A stretch of 64,000 nt of DNA from Paguma larvata (lineage: Eukaryota; Chordata; Mammalia; Carnivora; Viverridae): assembly GCA_030068075.1 (NCBI GenBank), contig CM057826.1:63213312-63277311 (forward strand), given 5' to 3'. A program made the translations under genes and the position numbers. Every line of letters begins with the position of its first letter. Positions within the stretch are counted from its first letter, which is position 1. The notes beneath the pieces are model-generated. The model made no database searches. It saw only the letters and a program-made list of their open reading frames with translations, and was not told the DNA's origin. This document shows, piece after piece, positions 55,801-64,000 of the stretch.

Positions 55801-56124
55801 TAGTCGCTTACCCTTATGTCCTTCACTGTTCAGTTTCCCGACAAATGTGCATCCCTCTCTGGTCGGCTGTGCCAGCTGGGATGTTCTGTGGGAGAGGAGA
55901 TACAGCTGACCTCCGTGATGAGGCGAGGATTGGTGTCACGTGCAGAATAGCAGCGTTCAGTTTGCTCTGTTTGCTACTTGCCGGGAAATATTTATTTAAA
56001 GACCCTCATAGTCCCAGAACCGTGGCGTGTTGATTCCTTTGGGGTTTCTGTGTCTACTCTGCCTTCACCTTGATAAATGGCTGCATTCTTGTGTTCATCG
56101 GATCAAGGAGGATGATGGTCATGG
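55801..56124. other. Unique sequence
   Basis: Nothing recognised with confidence. Confidence 0.45.
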
Positions 56125-56275
56125 CGATGGTGATGTCATCACAGCTTATTGGGTGCTTTCCCTGTGTGAGGCATTGTACCAAGAGCTTGATGGACATTAT
56201 TTTATTTAGTCCTCACGATACACCTCTGAGATGGATATTTCAAATTCCCTTTTCACTTACCCAGACCAACGTTTA
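56125..56275 (+). repeat. Ancient MIR/L2-class repeat
   Basis: 'ttattgggtgctttccctgt' then 'attttatttagtcctcacga' and TCTGAGATGGATATTT. Confidence 0.6.
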
Positions 56276-56497
56276 AGTTGATAAGGACGTTTCACGTGGC
56301 TGGAGGTTGGCAGAATGGTGGGGAGGTGCTGCTGTGCTGGGGCCTCCCATTTCTTGGAACGGTTAACATGTATCTGCTCAAACGTGGTTCTTTTGATTCT
56401 AGTTTGCCCTACTGTACTTGCAAACAGAGGTCACACGTGAAACCTATATCAAATAGAAACGAAAACGGAAGGCCGTAGACAAAACCACCAAGTGGTG

Positions 56498-56718
56498 GGG
56501 TGCCTGGGTGGCTCAGTCGGTTAAGTGTCTGACTTTGGCTCAGGTCATGGTCTTATAGATAATGAATTAGAGTGAGTTTTTCACTGTCCATGAGGAGCCT
56601 GCTTCAGATCCTGTTTTCCTCTCTTCCCCTCCCCCACTCGTCTTCTCTCCCTCTTTCCTTCCCTCTCTGTCTCTCTCTCTCAAAAAAAAAAAAAAATAGA
56701 AAAACAAAAAAAAAACAA
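56498..56718 (+). mobile_element. Feline SINE with replaced middle
   Basis: The head GGGGTGCCTGGGTGGCTCAG is intact. After 'gctcaggtcatggtctta' an unrelated stretch of about 40 bases replaces the B box and the GGGCTCTG part. The CT-rich end and a long A-rich tail are present. Confidence 0.88.
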
Positions 56719-56719
56719 C

Positions 56720-57334
56720 CCACCATGTGGTTTCAAATTCTGTACCTGAAAAAATACTTGAGAGATGAAAAGACCACAGAAGCAGCATGCAATCACTTTG
56801 TAAATTCTGTAATTTTTAAGTCTAGTATCCTTTGTAATTGGCACCAGGAAGGTTATTTCTTATTTTCACTTTAGTGTGACATTTTACACATACAGATCAT
56901 AAACCTAGAAAAGTGTACACTAATCATTATTGGCTTTCGATCCCAAGACGAAAGTTCTTTCTCTCCAATATTTATCATGGTTGTAGCTTTTCGTATGTGG
57001 AGACTGTCTTGTGCCTCAGTGGACCTGCCTTGCTGCACTGGTGCTGAGGGACATCACCGCTTGCTTAGTGAAGCACAGTCCGAGCTGTGACAGCATTTCC
57101 CTAAATGAAAGCATGGCCTCTGGTAGCATCGTAACAAGCATCTCTGCTTTATGAAGTCTAGATTTTCCTAAAATGCTCATAGATTTAAAACTATTACCGG
57201 AGTTTTAGAAAGCATCTGAGGCAAGAGTGTGTAAAGGTAACTCACAAGGTAAGAGACAGAGGTGGCCAATAGGTGAATAAAATCGAGTCGACCTCTAGTT
57301 CAAGAAAATATAAATTGAAATGAGATATAAATTC
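56720..57334. other. Unique sequence
   Basis: Nothing recognised. Confidence 0.45.
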
Positions 57335-57711
57335 TGTCTATGTACTTATTTATTATTGAACAGGAATATGCACATGGTAAAAAATCCTAGAATACAAAAT
57401 TATGTGCAACGAAAAGTAAATTTTTCCTCCCATGCTCTTCTCCACCTGCCACATTTTCTTCCCCAAAGACAATTACCATTACCATTTTGGGGCAGATTCC
57501 TTTGTGGTTGTCTGGGAACACTGGTATACACACATATATCTTCATATCTGTGTGTGTGTGTGTATGTATACATATATTTATATATAATCTATATACTTAC
57601 ATAATACTACACACACTGTTCTTCTATACCATGCTTTCTTCTTATAACAGTTATTTTTGGAAATGTTTCCATATAATACGTATAAGCAGTCTTTTTTTTA
57701 TTCTTCTAATA

Positions 57712-57734
57712 CATTCATTCATTCATTCATTCAT
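57712..57734. repeat. (ATTC)n short tandem repeat
   Basis: Five CATT units directly at the tail of an antisense SINE, so probably tail-derived. Confidence 0.9.
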
Positions 57735-57736
57735 TT

Positions 57737-57921
57737 ATTTTTAAATGCTTATTTATTTTTTAGAAAGACAGAGAACGTGAGCAAGGGAGGGGGAGAGAGG
57801 ATCTAAAGCAGGCTCCACACTGACAACAGCGAGCCTGATATGGGGCTCGAACTCGGGAGCTGCGAGATCATGACCTGAGCTGAAGTCGAACACTCAACTG
57901 ACTGAGCCACCCAGGCGCCCC
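57737..57921 (-). mobile_element. Feline SINE
   Basis: Antisense body ending GAGCCACCCAGGCGCCCC. The duplication is unclear because of the adjoining ATTC repeat. Confidence 0.92.
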
Positions 57922-58557
57922 TACACTAACATTTTTAAAGTAAAAATTTCCAAGCATACAGAAAAGTTGGGACTTGATTTTTCTTGAACAGTTTCATAAT
58001 ATTTCATTATGTAGACACCATAAGTTCTTTTTGCCGGTTCCGTAATGGCAAATATCTAAATTGTTTCCCATCATTTGTCTTTAGAAAATAATGCTGCAAT
58101 TAAATCTTTGTACATAGGTAATTTGGCATATCTGAGAATATATCAGCAGGGGAATGCTCTAAAAGCAGAATTGCTAGGTCAGGGGAATGCGTATTTTTTA
58201 ATTTCATAGATATGGCCAATTTTTTTTCCAGAGAGATTGTAGCAATTTACACTTACACTAGCAATGTGTGAAATTGGCTGTTACTACACACTGTCACCAA
58301 AAACGTTATCAAAAGTTTGATTTTTGTCAACATTAGTGGATGAAAAGCCGAGAGACTTTTTCCTATTGTTTTGGAAAATATTTTAGAATAAGAGAATACC
58401 CGGTATTGGTGTAGGTGTGAAAAAAAGGGAAGACTCATACTTATTGGTAAAAGTAATATCAATTCGGCCTTCCTTTGGGGCTGTCCAACATGTGTGAAAG
58501 TCTAAGTCTACTATTTTTGTATACAATGGATACCAGGCAGGAATTTTATTTTCTATT

Positions 58558-58774
58558 TTTTAAAATAAAATTTATTTATTTATTTTTGAGAGAGAAACGG
58601 AGATAGTATGAGTGGGGCAGGAGCAGAGAGAAAGGGAGAGAGAGAATCCCAGGCAGGCTCCGCACTACCGGTGCAGAGCCTGACGCCAGGCTCAAACTCA
58701 CAAGCTGCATGATCGTGACTTCAGCTGAAACCAAGAGCTAGATGCTTAACCGACTGAGCCACCCAAATGTCCCC
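58558..58774 (-). mobile_element. Feline SINE
   Basis: Antisense body from TTTATTTATTTATTTTTGAG to GAGCCACCCAAATGTCCCC. Confidence 0.92.
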
Positions 58775-58799
58775 ATGAAGGTACTTTAAAGATATGTAG

Positions 58800-59220
58800 T
58801 GCCACATATATTATCATGGAAAGATGTTCATGATTTTTTTTGCTTCATGAATTCACACATTATAAAACAGTACATTTAGCATGATTCCATTTAGTGGGAA
58901 GATATGGAGAAGTAGAAGCATAAATACATAATTTGAGAAATAAATACCATTGCATAGATGATTCAAACACATAAATGAAGATCTACATATCTGTATCTAT
59001 GCATAAATATACCTCAGCAATGTCTGTAAGAATGTACAAGTTTGTACAAATATGATCATAGCATACTACCAAAAATACAGACAATTTTTCTTTGCTTTTA
59101 TTATTTTCTATATTAAAACAATGTATGTAGCAAGTATATTGTTTATTTTTTAATCTCAAAATAATGAAATAGAAAGAGACTTTCATGTGCAATTCACAGC
59201 ACCAAATATAATTGTTAAAT
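58800..59220 (+). mobile_element. Possible old L1 3' sequence
   Basis: 'atcatggaaagatgttcatg' and 'agcatgattccatttagtgg' resemble an old sense L1 3' region. Weak. Confidence 0.35.
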
Positions 59221-59224
59221 GTGT

Positions 59225-59335
59225 TAAATCATGTATTCAGGTGACATTTGTTAAGCACCTGCTCCATGTGAGCCTTTGGTCTAAGTATTGGGAAAGGGAC
59301 AGAGACCAGTTAAATATCCCTGTCCTCACAATATG
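59225..59335 (+). repeat. Ancient mammalian repeat (attgagcacctac type)
   Basis: 'tttgttaagcacctgctcca' and 'gggacagagaccagttaaat'. Confidence 0.55.
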
Positions 59336-59540
59336 ATGTATGCGTTTTGAGTTTCGGAGCGGGGCAGGATTGAGTGAGTAGCACAGGATTCTTACCTTTC
59401 TTTAAAATTACCGAATCTCAATTGGTAAGAATTATCCTAATGATTTTGATGTAATGCTCAAGTATTTAACTGTGTTAATAGAATCTGGATGTTGCATTTC
59501 CATTGTCCATGAAAAGAGGGCTTTGCGGCAAGACTTATCT

Positions 59541-59660
59541 TGGGACACCTGGCTGACTCAGCAGCATGTGACTCTTGATCTCGGAGTTGTGAGTTCAAGC
59601 CCCACGTTGATTGTAGAGATTACTTAAAAATAAAATCTAAAAAAAAAAAAAAAAAAAACA
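59541..59660 (+). mobile_element. Short older carnivore SINE variant
   Basis: Head GGACACCTGGCTGACTCAG, B-box part GTGAGTTCAAGCCCC, then 'gattgtagagattacttaaa' and an A-tail instead of the CT-rich region. Same type as the antisense copy at 3264-3404. Confidence 0.82.
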
Positions 59661-59669
59661 AAACTTATA

Positions 59670-60195
59670 AGAATGAAATGAAGATCAGAACCTGGGTTCA
59701 GATATGCCTCTTTTAGTTAGCCACATTCCAGACAAGTGCAAATACACATTTTAAAATTCTCAAGTGCAGAAGAGAAGGGTCGCTACAGGGTTATGCAGTG
59801 AGAATTTCGATCCCTGTTTTGCTGTGGGGACTCCCTGTGCTGCTATTCTAGCCTGAGCCACCAAAGGACCCCTTGACTGATTAGCAGGCCCTAAAATTGA
59901 TCCGGGGTCTGAACTCCTTAAAATCCTGAAGCTCCTTAATAGTGAGCTTCAAACTTTTGTTTAAGCTGTGAAGACTTGCATTCAAATAAAGTCAATCTGT
60001 AGCCTAATATACAAAATAGACAAGCACGGCGAGGACAGGGTAGGTATCTGCCCTGAAACCTGGCACACTTTCATCCATCTCCTGCTTCCTTGTTCCCTTC
60101 AGGCCAGAGGGGAGGTTTGAAGACACTGGCCCAAGGGAACCCCCCAAAACGACCATTTATCATGAAAAAACAGCCTTCATGGTTTGCCTACATTA
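59670..60195. other. Unique sequence
   Basis: Nothing recognised. Confidence 0.45.
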
Positions 60196-60358
60196 GTGGT
60201 TATCAGAATTCAGCTGTCACCAGAATCCCCTGGCAGAATTGGTAAGACACACCGAGAGCTTCTACTTCCGCGGGCCTGGGTTTTGACCTGGCAGTTCACA
60301 TTTCTAGCCAGGTCCCAGGTGATGCTGGTGGTCTGGGGACCACATTTGGAGAACCCCA
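60196..60358 (+). mobile_element. MER5A hAT-Charlie relic
   Basis: GTGGTTATCAGAATTCAGCT, 'tcaccagaatcccctggcag' and 'cccaggtgatgctggtggtc' with GGGGACCACATTTGGAGAAC run across the whole consensus. Confidence 0.85.
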
Positions 60359-60879
60359 GGTCTGGGTATATGGTACGGAACATTTGTTTCACACCTAGTG
60401 GGCTATTGTCAGGTTAAGATTGGAAAATGCTAGGTTAATAAGATTAAACAGGTTTCTTCTAAAATTTGTAGTCTTTAGTCATACAGTACATTTTATATCC
60501 CTAAGAGAAAGATCTAGTATTTTTACCCCAGAACACCTTCCTCTTTTTTCTTTTAAAAATAGAGTAAACGTGGAAAATAATATAGTGTGTATGCCAAAGG
60601 TGGAATTTAGAAAACTTGGAACACAAAGTATATTTGAGGTTTACTTTTGTTGCACCAGAATTTGCCTTCTGTGTTTTAGACCACTGTCCTAGGTACAACT
60701 TTTACTTTAAGAAACCAACTAATCCCTCCTAATGGAAGTGTTGGGAGTGAGCACTTCTCCAAGGCATATTTCCTTCAGATGGACCCAAGGTTGTTTGCTA
60801 GAGTTATGTTAGGAGTTGTAATACTACATCCCCATTTGCTTTTCCTCTGCTCCCCTCTCCTAGCCAGGCCTCTTGATGA
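60359..60879. other. Unique sequence
   Basis: Nothing recognised. Confidence 0.45.
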
Positions 60880-61465
60880 GCTGGAAAGGGCACTGGATTG
60901 GGAGTTAGGAGACTTACCTAATCTCTGCTGCTAACTAGCCATGAACTCAGCTCTGGCCTCAGATTTCTCATCCGTTAACTGCAGAGGTTTAACCAGCTGC
61001 ATGCAGAGCTCACAATCCTCATACTCTATAGCTTGCAGGTGATGTTGGCCGAGTGAACAATGGAATGCACGGAACGGATTGAATGTAAGGACCCTGCTGC
61101 AGGGGAGGCGCTGAACTCACCACTTTTTGAGATTTTATCCTGAATAGAAAGTGGCTATAGAGACTGACAGAGTTCCTTAACAAAGTCACACATCTAGCAA
61201 TGATAGGGTCTCAGTCTGTCTCTGAGTCTAAAGAATGCTTTCCACTCTGCTCGCTGCCATAATACTCTCACCGCCTAGCTTCTCCTTAAACGGTTTCTTT
61301 TTTAAACATTTCCTCTGTGTCCTTTGAAACCAGGTAGACTTTGGCCCAAATCTAGCTGACAAGTTACTCAACTTGCATGATCCTTAGTCTCCTTCACTTT
61401 AGAAAGAACCTTTATCATGAGGATTGTGTCAAGTGCTGAGCACAACGTATGGCTCGATATTTTAT
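60880..61465 (+). repeat. Cluster of MIR-class relics
   Basis: 60880-61030 has GAAAGGGCACTGGATTGGGA (MIR head). 61180-61262 has 'aaagtcacacatctagcaat' (MIR/L2-class). 61325-61465 has 'gatccttagtctccttcact' and 'atgaggattgtgtcaagtgc' (MIR). Confidence 0.65.
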
Positions 61466-61479
61466 AATTACATTAATTT

Positions 61480-61695
61480 ATTCTGGAGTTATAATCCTTG
61501 TGGATACACTGTTGTATTCTGCCTTTTCCTCTTGTACAGTTTATTAGAAGCATTTCTTACGTTGCCCAAGATCTCCATTTTTATATTTAGAGGCTGCATC
61601 TGTTTTCACTAAGTGAATAAGTAGTATTTACTCATCTATTCTGCTGCAATTGATATTTAGGTCCTATTGCTTATTTTATTACAGTGGAATGAATA
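61480..61695 (-). mobile_element. Old L1M fragment
   Basis: 'gcaattgatatttaggtcct' and 'ctcatctattctgctgcaat' resemble the antisense L1 3' half. Confidence 0.5.
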
Positions 61696-61736
61696 CAGAT
61701 CTTAAGAGCCAGATGTAGCTGAATTAAAAATTTTTA

Positions 61737-61943
61737 AGTTTGTTTAGTTTGAGAGAGGGAGAGAGAGGGAGAGAGTGAGCACAAGTGGGGGAGGGGCAGA
61801 GAGGAGGAGAAACAAGATCCCAAGCAGGCTCCGCACTGTCAGCCAAGAGCCAACATGGGACTCGAACTCATGAACCATGCAATCATAACCTGCACTGAAA
61901 TCAAGAGTCCGACACTTAACTCGGTGAGCCATTCAGGCGCCCC
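61737..61943 (-). mobile_element. Feline SINE, first of a tandem pair
   Basis: Antisense body ending GAGCCATTCAGGCGCCCCC. The left flank TGAATTAAAAATTTTTA is matched only beyond the next SINE. Confidence 0.92.
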
Positions 61944-61959
61944 CAAACTTCTTTATTTC

Positions 61960-62129
61960 TTAAAACTTTATTTATTTATTTTGAGAGAGAGAAGGAGAGA
62001 GCATTCCAAGTAGGCTCCGCACTGTCAATGCAGAACTAAAGCAGGGCTTAATTCCACAAACCATGAGATCATGACTTAAGGTGAAACGAAGAGTTGGACA
62101 CTTAACTGAATGAACCACCCAGGGGACCC
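61960..62129 (-). mobile_element. Feline SINE, second of a tandem pair
   Basis: Antisense, with part of the CT-rich region lost. Ends GAACCACCCAGGGGACCC. Followed by TGAGTTAAAATTTCTA (62130-62145), the partner of the flank at 61720-61736. Confidence 0.92.
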
Positions 62130-62145
62130 TGAGTTAAAATTTCTA

Positions 62146-62320
62146 ATTCTACTGCTATTTGGTTTTGGATTAGTTGCTTCAATTTTCTGGCAATAATAAA
62201 ACTTACTTACAGCATTGTTGTGAAGATTCAGTAAGGCAAGCAAGAGCTATAAAACTCCTAACATTTTGCCAGGTGCATCATGTACACTCAAGAAATGCTG
62301 GTTCTTTCTCCCCTTCACCA
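62146..62320 (+). repeat. MIR relic
   Basis: 'agcattgttgtgaagattca' then 'cattttgccaggtgcatcat' fit the MIR 3' half. Confidence 0.65.
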
Positions 62321-63907
62321 GATGGGCAAGGCTCAAGGTGGCTCTTCAGCATACCTAATGATGGCATTTGCCCCCATCTGTGGAAGCTCTACTCCTGGAT
62401 CCATGCAAGCCTCACTGAGATTCTCTGCAGGCAGGTCTTCTCCTTGAACCTGCTGGTAGGATGGCAGGGACACTCAATTCTCTATGTAAGAGGCACGACC
62501 TCCAACCTTAACTTCTTAATTTGTTTCTTACTTTCTTTTCTATGAGTGAGTTATTTTCAAACATTATTCTGAACGAATAGTCAGTTATATTTAGATGATT
62601 TTTTAAAAATATGGTTTAATTATGCTTTCATTAGTGGGTACAGGTGTAGACTACCAATGAGATAGTAGAGAATTATTTTTATTACTGGTTCAGAAGAGAG
62701 GTCAGAGGACCATGATAGAGTTTCAGCTTGAGGAGACTGCATTACATTTACACAGGCAAGGGTTTATTATGTCCCAACATAATGGGTCTGATTTGGGTAG
62801 TTTTAGAGAATTCCCTAGTGGGACTAGGATCATCACTCCATGGTACAAGTGAATTTGTGACTGCCCTGATTTTTTCTATTAAAATCAGATATGTACATGC
62901 AGCATGATCTTAATGTGACAACTCCCTTCCTTCATTTGGAAGGAAATAAAACGGTATAGAGCTGGAGTCTAAGATGTAAATTGCAGGGAAGATGTCTGTA
63001 ATTAACTTAGAAAGTACTGTTTGTGTTTAACTTCACCATAATTTTTCAGGATGAACAAATTGCACATTAGTGCAGGCAAGAAATAAGGCTTTAAATGAGT
63101 ATAAATGTTTTTCTTTCCAGTCTCAGTTTCTAAGACAAACCTGTGAACTTTTAATTTATACATTGGTTTGGAGTAATTAGCCCCTGAATTGTCAAGCTTT
63201 TGAGACATAATTATTTAGAAAAGAGGTGGGCCATGGAGAGCATCCTGATTTTCTGGAATCTTCAGAAGAAAAATGATACCCTTCACTGAAAATCATACAA
63301 TGATGCTCAAAAGGGAAATATAGCACAGTCATGTAGACTTTGCTATATACTTGAAATATTAATAAATTTTTTTGTAAAATTTTATATGACTCTTTTTCCC
63401 CTAAATCACTTTCCCTGGTAGTTTTTGAGCCCTTTTTTGTTTTTATCTTTACGAAGTTTGGAGTGAGAAAAATTCAAATACTCTCCAACTCCCAGGTAAT
63501 TAAATCTTTTAAAAGTATATATTGTTGTCTATATTACATAAGGCACCTACAGAAGATTAACTAATGAGTTTTGGACCATCAAAGTGAACTATTGTCAAGA
63601 CCAAGTGTGAATTGCAAGCCACTAAAATCTCTTGGCAGGATAATAACCGGAATAACCTGTAAGCTGATACATCGCTAGGAGGTATCTGATTTTCCTCTTG
63701 GCAAAGTGCTGGCTGCCAATGCTAATCTTGGCTCACTTTTCTCTGACACTGCTCTTCAGATACCAGGATTCTGACTGTCATTGTAGACCTGTTATATAGC
63801 TTTTTAAAATATACCTTGTATGTGTACATGAATCAAAACTCACAATCTGCCAAAAAAAAGGCAGGTGGCAGAATCAGTTGCTGTCCCACCCCTGTTCTCC
63901 AGATACA

Positions 63908-63910
<3 letters not shown>
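62321..63910. other. Unique AT-rich sequence
   Basis: No repeat, RNA gene or exon recognised. A small hairpin CTGCC-A8-GGCAG lies at about 63848-63865. Confidence 0.5.

Positions 63911-63938
<28 letters not shown>
63911..63938. repeat. (C)28 homopolymer
   Basis: 28 uninterrupted C, then GCC. Similar sequence flanks it: CCAGATACAGT on the left and CCAGATGCAGT on the right. Such a long C run is rare in mammals and prone to sequencing or assembly error. Confidence 0.95.
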
Positions 63939-64000
63939 GCCAGATGCAGTCCCTGGCAACAGTTTCTTAGATGTCCTTCCAGAGATAAACTGTGCATATC

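Larger units (their letters stand above)
57335..58360 (-). mobile_element. Old L1M fragments, antisense
   Basis: 'gaaatgtttccatataatac', 'gtttcataatatttcattat', 'tctaaattgtttcccatcat' and 'gcagaattgctaggtcaggg' match the antisense old-L1 3' half. A (TG)n/(TA)n stretch (57548-57600) lies inside. Confidence 0.65.

Overview
This window looks like non-coding nuclear DNA of a cat-family (Felidae) carnivore. The main evidence is about 40 copies of a tRNA-Lys-derived carnivore SINE in its feline form: a body starting GGGCGCCTGGGTGGCTCAG, a centre reading GGCTCTGTGCTGACAGCTC, a (TC)n-rich 3' part and an AAAATAAATAAACATTAAA tail. There are also 5'-truncated carnivore L1 3' ends. The species cannot be told from the sequence alone. 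I found no protein-coding gene, rRNA or tRNA gene, CRISPR array or operon that I can defend. Every longer open frame I checked lies in a SINE, an L1 or a low-complexity tract, or is about as long as chance would give. The window is therefore intergenic or deep intronic, and I cannot say which.

Layout. 1-2.4 kb: unique sequence, then an L2 end split by a SINE. 2.6-6.3 kb: an old sense L1 carrying three SINEs, then an antisense carnivore L1. 6.5-9.1 kb: SINE-rich, ending in three SINEs at one target. 9.4-12.6 kb: old antisense L1 pieces, with a young L1 nested in a SINE tail. 12.6-15.1 kb: SINE-free. 15-20.9 kb: SINEs (one three-level nest), MaLR-type LTRs and an old L1. 21-25.3 kb: L2, an L1 fragment, MIR and MER5A. 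25.3-28 kb: SINE-free, with a processed-pseudogene-like piece. 28-35.3 kb: SINEs, a tiny U2 snRNA retrocopy, an MLT1 LTR and an AT-rich palindrome. 35.3-47.8 kb: MIR, a hAT relic, a very young L1 stub, two SINE clusters, and L2-like and LTR sequence. 47.9-50.3 kb: SINE-free, AT-rich, with several TAATTA sites. 50-64 kb: old L1, MIR, MER5A, SINEs, and a run of 28 C near the right edge.

The window holds no set of genes working together. What it records is retroposition history. SINEs repeatedly hit A-rich tails or earlier target sites, which produced nested copies, triple target duplications and inverted pairs. A recent L1 family left two nearly identical 3' ends. L1-type machinery probably also mobilised a 31-nt piece of U2 snRNA. 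I did not find an undescribed biological system. The most unusual items are the U2 micro-retrocopy, the same-site SINE insertions, the chimeric SINE-L1 frame, the (C)28 run and the palindrome.
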